This document shows positions 44,011 to 54,450 of a DNA stretch of 56,495 bases, piece by piece. Position numbers and translations under genes: made by a program. This DNA is from Scedosporium boydii (taxonomy: Eukaryota; Ascomycota; Sordariomycetes; Microascales; Microascaceae), in NCBI GenBank assembly GCA_002221725.1, contig NJFT01000250.1, positions 1 to 56,495 of the forward strand, given 5' to 3'. The notes below the pieces were generated by a model, which was given only the letters and a program-made list of their open reading frames with translations, ran no database searches and was not told the origin of the DNA. Each line of letters begins with the position of its first letter. Position 1 is the first letter of the stretch.

Positions 44011-45399
44011 GATGCGTCAGTCACCGGGGCAGACGGGCGAACAAAGCTCGAGAGGACTCAAATTAGGATCGTAGGAAATGTTCTTCAGTTCGACTTACAT
44101 TGGGATAGTAAGGGCCTTTCCATGATCAGAGGAAGCCGAGTGCACATGTCGTAAGCCTCTCGGCTCCATCGAGACGTCTCTCTCGATGGGAGGCATTGTG
44201 ATGGGTATCGTATATGTAGCTAGCTACTCGAAGTCGAATGAAAAGCTGATTCAAAGAACAAAAATGACACAGAGAAGAAGATGCCGAAACCGTGCAAGGG
44301 TGCCAACGGCCCTTGATGGCAGAGGAAGGGAAATTGGAGAAGAGAGATTCACCACGGTAAGACGGTGTGTTCGAACGTGCGCGGATCCAGACTTTGCGAA
44401 GGAGGGAATATAAAGTCGGCAAAGGGTATAAGACGAGGGGATGGAACTTATTATTGTTTTAGTGTGATTTCCTCGCAGTCACCAAGGTTGGTCTGGAATC
44501 TGCGCGACCCTGTCTGGTCGTGGTTGATGGGTTGGTTGATGTTCCATGTTGTGTTTGTTTCCAGGCTCGCGAAGGCGGTGGTTGCCGCGACAACACAGTG
44601 CGCCACAGCGGTTATCATTGGGTACCCAACCTTGTACTTGTACACAACATGGCTCCTTCCCCTTGGTCCATCAATTGATCATCATGAATGCCCCTTCCAT
44701 CATTGAATGACGGCTAAACCTGGCTCTGCGGAGGCGTTCTGACGTGTTCCTGGTCTCGAACCCTCCCGTCGACGAATGTACAACTGTACAACTGATTGAG
44801 ACCAAGCCCAACCACTCACGATGTTTGTTGTTTCCAATTTGGGAGATTCACTCCTGCCATCTTAAATATCGGGCAAGTCGTCAATTGGTAACAACTGCGA
44901 TGGGCTTGTGCACCTGGGAACGAGGCCCAGCTCGGAATTAAGCCCAAATGTCATGTCTCAAATGTTGTATATCGGCACCATTGTTCCAATACGGCGGTGA
45001 AGCAACTAATGGATGTCTCGAGAGCTGAGATATTAATTAGGAAAAAAAAAAAAAAAGATTGGTCTATACAAGAACAAGCAAGAATAACAGAAGCACATGA
45101 GCAACAGATTTCTCTACTACTACCCTCACCTCGCTCAGAAACACCCAGTTTTACTCATTCCCGTCGCCCGTCTATCAAGAGTGAAAGATAAATTCCACGC
45201 TCAAAAATCAGACATGTATATAGAGAGTCGGCCGTCCAAACTTTTGTGTCGTCCTATCGTCTATAGCATTAAACCGTTCATATGGGCCAGGGAGACAAAT
45301 CACCCATCACACACGTCAGGCAGAAAACACTCCTCGAGGGAGTTCTCCGGGTTAGATCAAACCACTACGCAAACCCCTCTTTTCGTACAGTCCGCTCGT
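44011..45399. other. Promoter of the coiled-coil gene and 3' flank of GGC1
   Basis: This separates two minus-strand genes. The frames here are short and of mixed composition. A poly-A run lies near 45,041-45,056. No RNA gene or transposon part is visible. Confidence 0.5.
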
Positions 45400-46781
45400 T
45401 TATTTCGCGAGAGCCTTGTCGAAAGCAGGGATGAGGGTTTGCGCGAGCCAGAAGGAGAACACGAGCTTAGGACCAGTCATAAGGAGCTGCAGATGCAAGT
45501 CAGCATATTTCGAATCTTTGTCGTCCAGAGAGTATTCTGGATCCTGTCAGGTGATATTTTACGTACCTTGGGTACCAGACCCTTGAAGAAGCTGCTGAAT
45601 CCTTCGTGCCTAGCCATGTTCGAGAGAATCCTGAAGCCGCTCTCGGGGTTGTCGAAGTTCTTATTCTGGATTCGGGTCTTGATAACGTCGAGAGGAGCGG
45701 AAACAACTAGAGAGGCAGAGGCACCGGCGATCGAAGCGATGAAGTTCTGGAACCAGGTGGCCGAGTTGTAGTCCTGAAGATGGAAGAGGTATTCCTTGGT
45801 GAAAGCAGAACCGCCGAAGAGCTGTGGAAAGGGGATGTTAGCTTGAGTTCTCAATGCCGGTTTTCCGAGCTCCCCGATTCTCAACTACATACCGCAAAGG
45901 ATCCGGGAGCGTTTCGGGCCGCAGTCCATCCCCATCCTCGGTAGAGGCCAAAGCCCTCATCCTTGATAATCTTGAGTACACCTCGTCCCTTGAAAGCCTC
46001 AGGGTTTGTCTGTCGCTTGATCTTGAGTACGTCGAGGGGAAGTAGGACGATTTCGCCGATACCAATCAAACTAGATGCCATCGCCATACGTTAGCGAGCG
46101 GCCTCATACCTTCACCGAAAAATCTCCGATGCGAAAAATTCAGGTGTCTTTTTGTTTTTACCTTCCGGCCGTAGAGTGCATAATGGCCTTGCCGGTCTTC
46201 TTGCCAAAGGCCTGCTCAAAGTCCTTTCCGTAGTGGGTGCCGAGGAAGTCTCGTGCGACGGGCTGACCGCCATACTTGTATATCCTTTGGAGGACCTGGA
46301 AATTGTCTCAGGTCAGAAAAAAAAGCTCTCCAGCACCTTTCGCAGATCATTCTTTATATAAGAAGAGGAAAATCGCGCACCTTGTAGCCCGCCGCGTAGC
46401 CGAGACCGGGGAAGAGAGAGAAGAACTTGGTGCCAACTCCCGCAGCGGCCTTCTCCTTGAAGATGACGGTATTTAATTGCGAAGCGCTGGTGATACGGGT
46501 CTGGTTGCTCATCAATCGCTTGGCAATGGTATCGACCTAAGGCGCGGGTTGTTAGTCCTACGTTGTCGCTGCAAAGGGTTTCGTTTTCGCTTTGAAGGGT
46601 CATCGGACGAGTCATACAGGGTGGAAGAGCATAAGCTCGCAGATACCGGCGGAGCCTACAAATTTCGATCGAAGTCAGTATTCGTCTCGCCATCAATTGA
46701 CCACCGAAATTCCGTACCGGAGCCCAGGAGACGGGCAACATTCGACTCCTTCTCTCGTGAGGACGACACGGGGGGAGACAT
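45400..46781 (-). CDS. GGC1: Mitochondrial GTP/GDP carrier (GGC1/YHM1), 7 exons
   Basis: Exons 46781-46718, 46655-46618, 46536-46381, 46295-46162, 46070-45893, 45821-45567 and 45486-45400 join to 303 residues. The protein follows yeast Ggc1 block by block: ARLLGSGSAGICELMLFHPVD, LFPGLGYAAGYKVLQRIYKYGG, SLIGIGEIVLLPLDVLKIKRQ and LVVSAPLDVIKTRIQNKNFDNPESG. Three mitochondrial-carrier signatures are present (HPVDTIAK, LPLDVLKIK, APLDVIKTR). It is a six-helix inner-membrane carrier that brings GTP into the matrix in exchange for GDP and affects mitochondrial iron handling in yeast. The 38-nt second exon is unusually small. Start codon chosen by match to the family; upstream in-frame ATG would add forty residues with no carrier likeness. 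Confidence 0.96.
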
Positions 46782-46877
46782 TGTGGGCGCAAACTTGGGT
46801 GAGGTCAACCTCGTCCGATGTGTGATGGGGTTGGAAATGGAGTGCCCGGGATGCCGAGAATCTATGCTGCTGAGCCC

Positions 46878-46886
46878 TTTTTTATA
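46878..46886 (-). promoter_or_regulatory. TATA-like element upstream of GGC1
   Basis: The minus strand reads TATAAAAAA about 100 nt before the GGC1 ATG. Position and sequence fit a TATA box, but no independent support exists. Confidence 0.3.
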
Positions 46887-47505
46887 AACAGGACGAAACA
46901 AGCAAGGCAGATTCCTTTTTCCTCAGAGGTGAATAGAGTCGTATTATGATCGAGAGCAAGAAGGTCGGGAGAAGGCGGGGAGAAGAGAGAAAATCGGACT
47001 AGGAAGACTGGCAGCGCTATAATGCAATTGAAAGGGTCTGATCTGGGAAATTTTTTTTTACAGCACTAGACACTGAGTCGGCACGATAAACTATTTTGGC
47101 TAGGCTATCGCCACCCCCCTATGAGCCAGGGGGGTTCTCCAAATCTCCAACTTGGGTATGGGTCCATATAGCCGACGGCGGCCCTGCTCAGACTTTCTGG
47201 AGAAGACCGATCTAGACCGAAGTCGTCTAAAGCCTGATATCTACTGTCAAGTGATATTTGAAGTCCAACCTCACATCTCTCATCTGGTGTCGGAGCTCAT
47301 GAGTGTAGTCTTGAAAATACTGATCAATTGATGCGTTATTATATTTGATGCGCTCTCGATTGCATACAGCAACACTCGCGTCGCCTCTCAATTGTGCAGG
47401 CAGTGGCGTGTACGAAGGAATAGCGATCGCCCGAATAATGATTGATTGATGCATTGCGAGAAGCTTGGTAAACTACAGCTTCTCGGTTATGTCACGGTAA
47501 CCTCT

Positions 47506-47565
47506 GGCATTCGATCCAGGTGCCGAGGCAAGGACCACTCCACAGCATTAACGCTCTACCCCAAC
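47506..47565 (-). ncRNA. tRNA-like relic
   Basis: On the minus strand TTGGGGTAGAGCG (about 47564-47552) resembles an A box/D arm and GGATCGAATGCC (47517-47506) a B box/T arm. The acceptor ends do not pair and the T stem is only four bases, so this is at best a decayed tRNA or a chance match. Confidence 0.2.
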
Positions 47566-49148
47566 TTCCAAGGAGCCTTCGTGAATGGCTAGTGTCCATC
47601 GGACTAGTGGAACAGAAGAATTGCAATATCATAGCACGCGATAACGATAACCGTCATTTCCATCAGACGCATTGATCTTAAACAACTGCAATTCAACTAG
47701 CGAATCTTCGTAGGCTAGTACTTCGTACCTCACCTTGGAGATTCGCGGGGTTGTATGGAGCATCCCCATCAATTATCCCCGCATAGATTATCTCAGCCTT
47801 CTCCGTAGACATTGGAGAGGATACAAAGGTATAGGAGACGGCAATTAGTAGTTGGAGCCCGCGACAAAGGCCGTCGGCGATGCGGACGAAACCTCCTGTA
47901 TCTAGTAAACCCCGATTACTAGACCGATCAAAAAATGTTAGTCATCAATCACAATGGGTCTTCCTTCAAACTGTGCGATCACCGCAACGACGACTTGAGG
48001 TTTCACAGAGACGAGATGTTAGGCACAACTCCAGTAGTAAGTCCCGCAACGCTGGCTATAACAACAACAGGAAGCCTTGAAGTCACGAAATGGGGTATCA
48101 TAGATTGAAACGCCGGGTCAGCCCAGATCAACCGTCGGTAGCATTTGATCCTTCCTCAGCGAACGGTCCACCCACTCTTAAGCCGCGGAAGTTGCCTCTT
48201 CGCCTCACCCAAAGACACAAACACCGAAACACAAAAACCTCAATATTCGTGCTCGGTAGGCCCGTCTTCTCCGAAGTCCCCCCGATAGTGGCGTCCACTT
48301 ATCCTTTGAGTCGGTATCGGCATGCCCGTCTCAAGGGCTGTGAGTGGTCTTAAGACCTCATGCCTTCTCCTCACCTCCATATATAACATACAAGACGGTC
48401 ACGCATGAGAACACCAATGGTGTACTTTGATATCAGATCTGGAACCAGCTATGCAGTTCAATCTCAGGAGATGAGAAAGCCTGATCCTGTACGTAAGTAG
48501 AAATATCATCTTCTTCAACTCCTCTAGCATACGTGTTTCAAGCGTTCAGGCCCGGTCCCGAATGAGGTAGTGAGGCTTGCCAAGCGGGATTTTCTGCCTT
48601 GCCGTTCAAGAAGTTTGACGTCATTCTCATCCTCGCAACTCATCCAAGGCGTGAGAAAATGCCTAAATGGGCGAAGCTTGGGAGCCTTGATAGAGTCAAT
48701 TCGGATAAGCCCAGTAGTTCTTCCTCATGCCAGTGCTTCTTTTCACCCTTCTACCCTATTCTCAAAGGAGAATGAGAGGAGGTGGAGGTGGGACCGACAC
48801 CCAATGGGGCGCTCATGCTGGTATCGGCCATCCTGATGATCCTCGTATTATTCGTAGCCTTGTTATTGTTCTGCGGCGTTAGTTCGCGACCTATTACTGC
48901 CTGAGCCCAACCCAATCAAGTTGAGCTTGACAAATAATCAGACAGCGGAAGACGTCGTAAGGGAAGTCGTGTATTATGCCACTTGAAGCTGTAAGCAGTC
49001 GCTTCTTTCTGTAATCATCCATGACCCCGAGTTAGAACTTTTGGCCTTATCTGCTTGCGCCCACATTCTGGTTCATCACACCTTTTCCACCTAGGTTTTC
49101 GTAACCCGTCAGGTTGGCTCGCACCAAACACCTAGAACAATACCGCCA

Positions 49149-51047
49149 ATGCCTAAGCCGGAAGGACAGGGAGAGCCGCCCCGTAGCACGCCTAGGCAGG
49201 TAATCTCTTCGGAAGACCAAGACCAGCAGCCCTCGAGCTGGAGCGACGACTCGGATATAGAGAATGGAGACGATCAGAACATGACATCGAGACGGAGCGC
49301 CGAGCATCACCTTTCCCGTCCTCACAGGAGATTTGGTAACGGCGATCACGCGGAGTCGTGCGAAGGCAGTGATGCGCCGTACGAGTCCAGAAGTGACTAT
49401 CGTTCATCCTTTAAGGCCCTGGGGGAGACCGTCCGTTACAAAACCCTGAATGCCTTCAAGCCGGCGAACAGGGCGTCGCCATCGCCATATCCCAATACGC
49501 CTCACTCTTCCAACACGTTGCGGGTACCAAGCTCACATTATCCGACACACGCACACGCGTATCCCCCGGCCCAGCAACCCACAGCGGGTCCCCAGCTCTC
49601 TCAAGGCCAGTATTACCATGAGAATCGTGTTAACGACAACTATCCTCAGCCGACATATGTCCTGCCCAGCTCGTTCGGCAATTGTTATTCAGGAAACAAC
49701 CGCCCTGCCCCCAACGCCAATTTCCGCCAGACCCCTTACGACCGCAGGGCCCCTTGTCGGCCAGAAGGGCCCCTCAGCCCATATCAAAACGACGGCCGCG
49801 ACAGCGTAAAATGGATGGAGCGGGAGCAGAGAGAGCAGGAAGACCTTGAGAAAGAGCGAAGGGCTGAAGACAAGCGCCTTCCCCAGCGTGAAAGGACTCC
49901 CGAGCTCAATGTGCAGCATCTAGTGGATGCTATTCGGCGCGAGCTTTGGTGTGAGAGAAACAGGCCGAACAACTGGCATACTGAGCTCTGTAGGGAGCTC
50001 CTCCCCGAGTTTGGTACAAGGAACACGACAGCGCTCCGACTAAACCCACAATCGCAGGCGGGACGGCTCATTCCTGAACTCGATCTGAGGGAGGTAATAG
50101 ATCTCCTCCTGGATCAACAATCGCCCGGAACACGGCTCCTTCCCGATTCCAGTACGAGTGACTTAATAGAGTTCCTGCTAAACACACAACCGCAGAGGAC
50201 ACGACTCCCACAACGTCTCCTCGACTTTTGGGGGAATAAACCGAGGAGCCAAGCTAGTGCTGACAGGCTGCTGGCAATGAATGCTTTCAGAAGCGCGCCA
50301 AGAGAAACTCATGTCTGTTACTCCGACCCGGTGTTAGAAAAAGAGAAGATAGAAGACGTGGTGAGAGATATGCTTAGTCGTCTCATCCTGGACGATGACG
50401 GGAAAACAGCAGGACTACCTCGCCCTTCGACGGCATACCCTATCTTGGAGGACTACCCTACTACAGATAGTCATCGGCGGGGGCACCGATCGTGGGAGTA
50501 CGAGGAGGGCAATATCCCTACGCAGAGTAGGCCCACTTCGGAAAGTTTAGCAGCCAATGCTGCTAGCAATATGCGGCCTGCATCTTCTGAGCCTCGACGT
50601 GAGACGAGACGAAGGTCCCAGAGGTATTTTCCACCAACACCACGACAAGGATCTCCCGGGAAATCGGCGGCCAAATCGGGACGTGATAGGCAATACTTCG
50701 AAGCACCATATCAGAGCACAACTCCGCTGAATGGACCTGGAAAGGGAGTGAGTTGGCCGCGGCCGGAGGAAACCCCGACTTCGCATGTGCCATCGAACTT
50801 TAATAGGAGACAGCGGGCAGCAGATGAGGGAGTAGCCGGATACTTCTCGGAAGATTCTGAGGATGGGATGCCAGTGGGGTTTAAGGGAAGGAAGCCACGG
50901 CCGTATAAAGGGGAGCCCGAGCAGCTCAACAGGCTACGAGATACGGATGGCTGGCTGTCAAACCTTCCACACGTACCTGACGTGCCGGAGCCTAGGAATG
51001 AATGCTGCCCAAGTGTCCGACGCAGCGCACCTACGACAGAGCAGTGA
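49149..51047 (+). CDS. Disordered protein of unknown function
   Basis: This single open frame encodes 632 residues and starts at an ATG (MPKPEGQGEPPRS). It is mostly disordered, rich in Pro, Arg, Ser, Asn and Gln, with a Tyr/Pro/Asn-rich stretch (residues about 115-215). Between about 255 and 350 there are short helical blocks with a loose internal likeness (HLVDAIRRELW, REVIDLLLDQQ, SDLIEFLLNTQ, each followed by a GTRLLP/RTRLP-like turn). No domain was recognised. The unbroken 1.9-kb frame argues for a real gene. Hydrophilic composition and location beside the NLR region suggest a fast-evolving lineage-specific gene; that is inference. A terminal intron may hide a longer C-terminus. Confidence 0.6.
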   Translation: MPKPEGQGEPPRSTPRQVISSEDQDQQPSSWSDDSDIENGDDQNMTSRRSAEHHLSRPHRRFGNGDHAESCEGSDAPYESRSDYRSSFKALGETVRYKTLNAFKPANRASPSPYPNTPHSSNTLRVPSSHYPTHAHAYPPAQQPTAGPQLSQGQYYHENRVNDNYPQPTYVLPSSFGNCYSGNNRPAPNANFRQTPYDRRAPCRPEGPLSPYQNDGRDSVKWMEREQREQEDLEKERRAEDKRLPQRERTPELNVQHLVDAIRRELWCERNRPNNWHTELCRELLPEFGTRNTTALRLNPQSQAGRLIPELDLREVIDLLLDQQSPGTRLLPDSSTSDLIEFLLNTQPQRTRLPQRLLDFWGNKPRSQASADRLLAMNAFRSAPRETHVCYSDPVLEKEKIEDVVRDMLSRLILDDDGKTAGLPRPSTAYPILEDYPTTDSHRRGHRSWEYEEGNIPTQSRPTSESLAANAASNMRPASSEPRRETRRRSQRYFPPTPRQGSPGKSAAKSGRDRQYFEAPYQSTTPLNGPGKGVSWPRPEETPTSHVPSNFNRRQRAADEGVAGYFSEDSEDGMPVGFKGRKPRPYKGEPEQLNRLRDTDGWLSNLPHVPDVPEPRNECCPSVRRSAPTTEQ

Positions 51048-51592
51048 AATGCGGAAGTGCATCCGCTGAATGCCGTGCGTCGGGTAAAGAGGAGAGCGGC
51101 GGGCGATGAGTGGCTTGAGGCCAATCTCTGGCACGAAGCGGCGCCTCCAACGCTGGAAGGAGTGTCTCCAGCAGCAAATGGCCTACATCCAAGTTTTGGT
51201 CACGGCTGGCACGATTATGGGCTGATCCTCCCTCGCAAGATCGCTACCGAGCCACAAATACCGGATCACTTGAGGAGAAAGACTCGATAATTGGAGAAAC
51301 AACTTTGGTGTAGTGGAGTTCGTCGCGATGCGCTGCTCAGATATCCTATGATGGGAAGAACAAACAAAAAAGCAAGAGAAAATGGCAAAGTTTTGGGCAA
51401 ATCGGATCTTCTCGACCTAGAGTACTAGGTATGTGCGCCTTTTATGAATCATAGTTTCCATCGATAGAAGAGTGCCTGTCTCCAAAACCGGTTCGCCGAG
51501 TCCTTCCACTTCAACGTCCGCCACTGTCACTCACCGCCTGACCTTTTCCGAGCTGCACACGATCACTAGCGTTACTTGGTGCAGTTGTCTTT
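51048..51592. other. Intergenic, convergent ends
   Basis: About 0.55 kb between the end of the disordered protein and the end of the small minus-strand gene. A 77-codon frame (51057-51290) follows in another frame and could be a last exon of the left gene, but no good splice pair was found. Confidence 0.4.
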
Positions 51593-52186
51593 TTAGCCCA
51601 TCTCTGTAAAAGACATGCCGTGGGTCATCATTGACCCACTAACGCTTGAAAGCCTCATGCCTCCAGCGACAGTCACCTCGGCATTGGACTCGACACGACC
51701 GACTCGAGGCAATTCGTTTGGCGGTTCCTTGAGTTCGACTACGTTAGGAAAACTCCAGGGGGGCAGCAAGTTATACATTAGAGAGCTTACATCCTTGGAA
51801 TCTCTCCACTTTCCCGCTGCTCGATACGATGAAACCATTAGCGGAGGGACATAATCGCAGAAAACCGCCAGACTGAGTCACCACGTACCGAAGTTGAGGG
51901 TTCCCATGTTCGTCGTGTGGCCAGTTACTACGTTGATCATCTCGGCAGCTCCGAGCACGATGAGCTTCCCGCCTGCAGCGCGAATCTCTTTCTAGACGAG
52001 GACACCGAACAAGCTTTATTCTCTTGGGGAGAAGCCGGCTGCGGCAGGATCTAGATGGTTTACCATGGTCGCGTTAGCTTCTTTGGTCTGGCTACCGCCA
52101 AGGACGGCACCGTCGGGACCAGTTCCAGTGTATTCCATAGTCTCAGTCACGGATGCGGGTTGACGTGGGGCGGCGGTGCGTGACAT
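51593..52186 (-). CDS. Small protein of unknown function, 3 exons (model)
   Basis: Exons 52186-52064, 51991-51889 and 51816-51593 give 149 residues. Donors are GTAAAC and GTACGT, acceptors TCTAG and GAGCAG, and both introns are 72 nt. The second has a CGCTAATG branch-like site. The joined frame is free of stops and its total is a multiple of three, while unspliced reading meets stops. Visible pieces are GTGPDGAVLGGSQTKEAN, a hydrophobic strand-like GGKLIVLGAAEMINVVTG, and the C-terminal NAEVTVAGGMRLSSVSGS. I do not recognise the family. It is divergent from the SesB-like hydrolase with about 300 bases between the start codons, so the two could share a promoter. The first intron lacks a clear branch point, which lowers confidence. 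Confidence 0.5.
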
Positions 52187-52493
52187 AGTTAGGTGCAGCG
52201 TGAAGGGTTCTTCTTAGGCGACGCTATTGTAGGCGATGGCCGAGAGGGTTTCGGAGCCGACAAGTCAATAGCAGCAGTGGTTCCTCCAAGTTCGAAAGCA
52301 AGCAAGAGAGGGTCTACAGAGAACTTTAAATGCTTGGGCACACCTGCAGACTCCAGGCCTGTACATGCCTCTTCGTTCGTGCAACATGAAATATCAGCCC
52401 TCCTCTCAGAAGAAAGAAAACCAGCCAAGAATCCATGGCTGCCTAACACATCCCTTCTTCACTTCCTGCCGACCATCTTCCCAAGGCTCCGAA
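52187..52493. other. Short divergent promoter region
   Basis: It separates the start of the small unknown gene (-) from the chosen start of the hydrolase (+). The hydrolase frame is open upstream with ATGs at 52365 and 52386, so part of this region may be coding. Confidence 0.45.
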
Positions 52494-53997
52494 ATGACTT
52501 CTACGAGGCCCCCGAAAACGAGCCGGTCATTCAGTGACAAGCTATTTCTGAGACCAACGGACAAGATACGGTTCGAGGTCAAGTACGGCCTCAAGACGTT
52601 CTACGCCCCCTCAGATGCCGACTTGGAGTAAGTTCCCTTGTCGTATCGGGGGAACAGACTTGGGGTTTTGAGGCTTTGCGAGGAGCGATGACTGAAAGGC
52701 TTTACTATCTACCTCCCATAGTATCATCTTCGTGCACGGCATTACGGGCCACCAAGAGCGCACTTGGGCGGCAGACGGCTTTAGGCCCTGGCCTGAAACA
52801 TTACTCCCTACCGCGATACCCCAGGCACGCATTCTAAGTTTTGGTTATGATGCGAATGTCGTTGGCTGGCGCCGACGACTTTCGGGCAATCGGATTGGCG
52901 ACCACGCAAAGAATTTGCTTTCAGTGCTCGCCGCACACAGAGAGTCGGATAAGACGGTAAGATGCTGTTGATGCCATTGATACCCAACACCTCCGCGGCA
53001 TCTTTGTCAATATTGAGGCTTAATAAATGGACCCAGGACGGCCGTCCGATATTATTCGTTTGCCATAGTCTGGGAGGCCTGGTTTGTGAAGACGTAGGTT
53101 TTCACTTTTCTTTGTGCGACCCTACTTAAGATCATCGATCCCTTCCACTCCATTGCCTTCCCTACCTCCACCGGGCTCCCAACTAAATCCCAACGTTAGG
53201 CGCTCTTGGCATCGAGAACAAGTGCCGAGAAGCACTTGAAAAAAATAGTTCATTGGACACGGGGCATCCTTTTTCTCGGCACGCCCCATTCCGGGACGGG
53301 ACTGGCCGTCGTCGCTCAGCGGCTAACTCGGGTGCTTTGTCTAGCTTCAGGAACTAACCAACGGCTTGTCGAGGTGCTCCGGGGAGACTCGGAAGTGCTG
53401 GCAAGGATCCAAGGAGATTTCAGCTCGCTTTTGCGGTCGTACAACGGCGCAGCACGCGAGCCGATAGAAATAACATGTGTTTATAAGGAAATACCGATGG
53501 TCGAGGTTGGTGAGGTATGTAAATGGAAAGAAGGATATTTTATTCTTGTTTTTATTTTCATCATTATCTCCATTCTTACGCCATTCCCTAAGGGGGTTTT
53601 TGTATTCGTCTTCCCGCACGCACTACCAAACTCAGACCACCAATGTTTGCTAAAAGGAAGGTTAATTTAGGTTGTGCCCAAACAATCGGCCACACTTCCG
53701 GGATACACAGCCATAGGGGTCCACGCCAACCACCGCGATATTGCGCGGTTCACCAGCGACACCGACCCCGGATATATTACCATTGTAAATGAGCTCCAGA
53801 GATGGGTTAAGAATATCCGAAATCCGCAGCAACATGGCCTAGCCCGACTGGATCCAAGTGCTGATCGTACCGAGAACATATCCCTCAGCTCTAAGGGGAA
53901 GAACATCGCAGGCATCGCCATTCACGGCGACATCCTCCACTCGAACCTAGTCCAGGGAGATCAAGTTAGTCATGGGGATATGCGGTTTGGAGAGTAG
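52494..53997 (+). CDS. SesB-like alpha/beta hydrolase with candidate C-terminal amyloid motif, 5 exons
   Basis: Exons 52494-52627, 52722-52956, 53037-53093, 53200-53514 and 53671-53997 give 355 residues. The oxyanion-side strand is IIFVHGITGH (46-55). The nucleophile elbow is FVCHSLGGL, with Ser134 as nucleophile. The block RGILFLGTPHSGTG follows, and a His in GVHANHRDIARF (His268) is the likely catalytic base. This is the DUF676/PGAP1-like fold of fungal SesB proteins. Residues 323-355 follow the hydrolase domain and hold a run of xGD triplets (HGD 332-334, QGD 342-344, HGD 348-350) among alternating hydrophobic and Asn/His/Gln residues. In SesB proteins this place is taken by a prion-like signalling motif that receives an amyloid template from a partner NLR. 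The neighbouring convergent gene is such an NLR. Start is uncertain (52365 also possible). Substrate unknown; lipase activity is assumed from the family. Confidence 0.82.
53896..53994 (+). other. Candidate amyloid signalling motif at the hydrolase C-terminus
   Basis: These codons specify residues 323-355. The pattern is short hydrophobic pairs separated by GD, HS-N and QGD-like turns, with no charged helix former. That is the character of fungal beta-solenoid motifs (sigma/Ses_B type), though I cannot run a profile to confirm the class. It ends three residues before the stop, the normal place for such motifs in effectors. Confidence 0.5.
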
Positions 53998-54450
53998 GAG
54001 CTTTATGGGCACTACATTGTATTACTTTGGAATCCTTTCACGCTTTGTCTTCGCGCCAGCATTAGAAGGTCTGTTTTCGTTCCTCTTCTATTTTTAACAG
54101 TTTTCCCTCTTTCTTTAAAGACTGTCCTGTTTTCACGTATTGTGTTCTTCGCCTCCATAACGACCTCTGGGGAGCGGACAAGAAGAGATACTTAATAGCT
54201 ACTAGTTTAATAAAAGAACTTTCTCGAATCAAATATTTTGACCTTAGTTGAATGGCTTGATTGTAACTGATATATGGGGTAGATCTTACTAGAAGGCGAC
54301 GCGACGTCACCGGGATACTCTCGATCGGGTTATTGCCCCTAACTTCACAAGCCTTCGGTGCCAGGGAATGAGGCACGGGACATCCCTCTCTACGAAGTAC
54401 GAGTCCTGGAGTCCTCTATAAATCTTGCCTAGTCCGAAGCCGTGTGGCCG
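53998..54450. other. Convergent 3' flanks of hydrolase and NLR genes
   Basis: About 450 bases lie between the two stop codons. The sequence is T- and A-rich around 54,090-54,240. No gene is seen. Confidence 0.55.

Larger units (their letters stand above)
46782..49148. other. 2.4-kb intergenic interval
   Basis: The left end is the GGC1 promoter. A second tRNA-like pair of boxes occurs near 47,506-47,565 on the minus strand (listed separately). The remaining open frames are short and without recognisable domains. It marks the change from core genes to the accessory-looking right end. Confidence 0.45.

Noticed and set aside
52193..52537. 114-codon plus-strand frame overlapping the hydrolase start
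   Set aside because: It is in another frame than the hydrolase, lacks domain likeness and overlaps the shared promoter.
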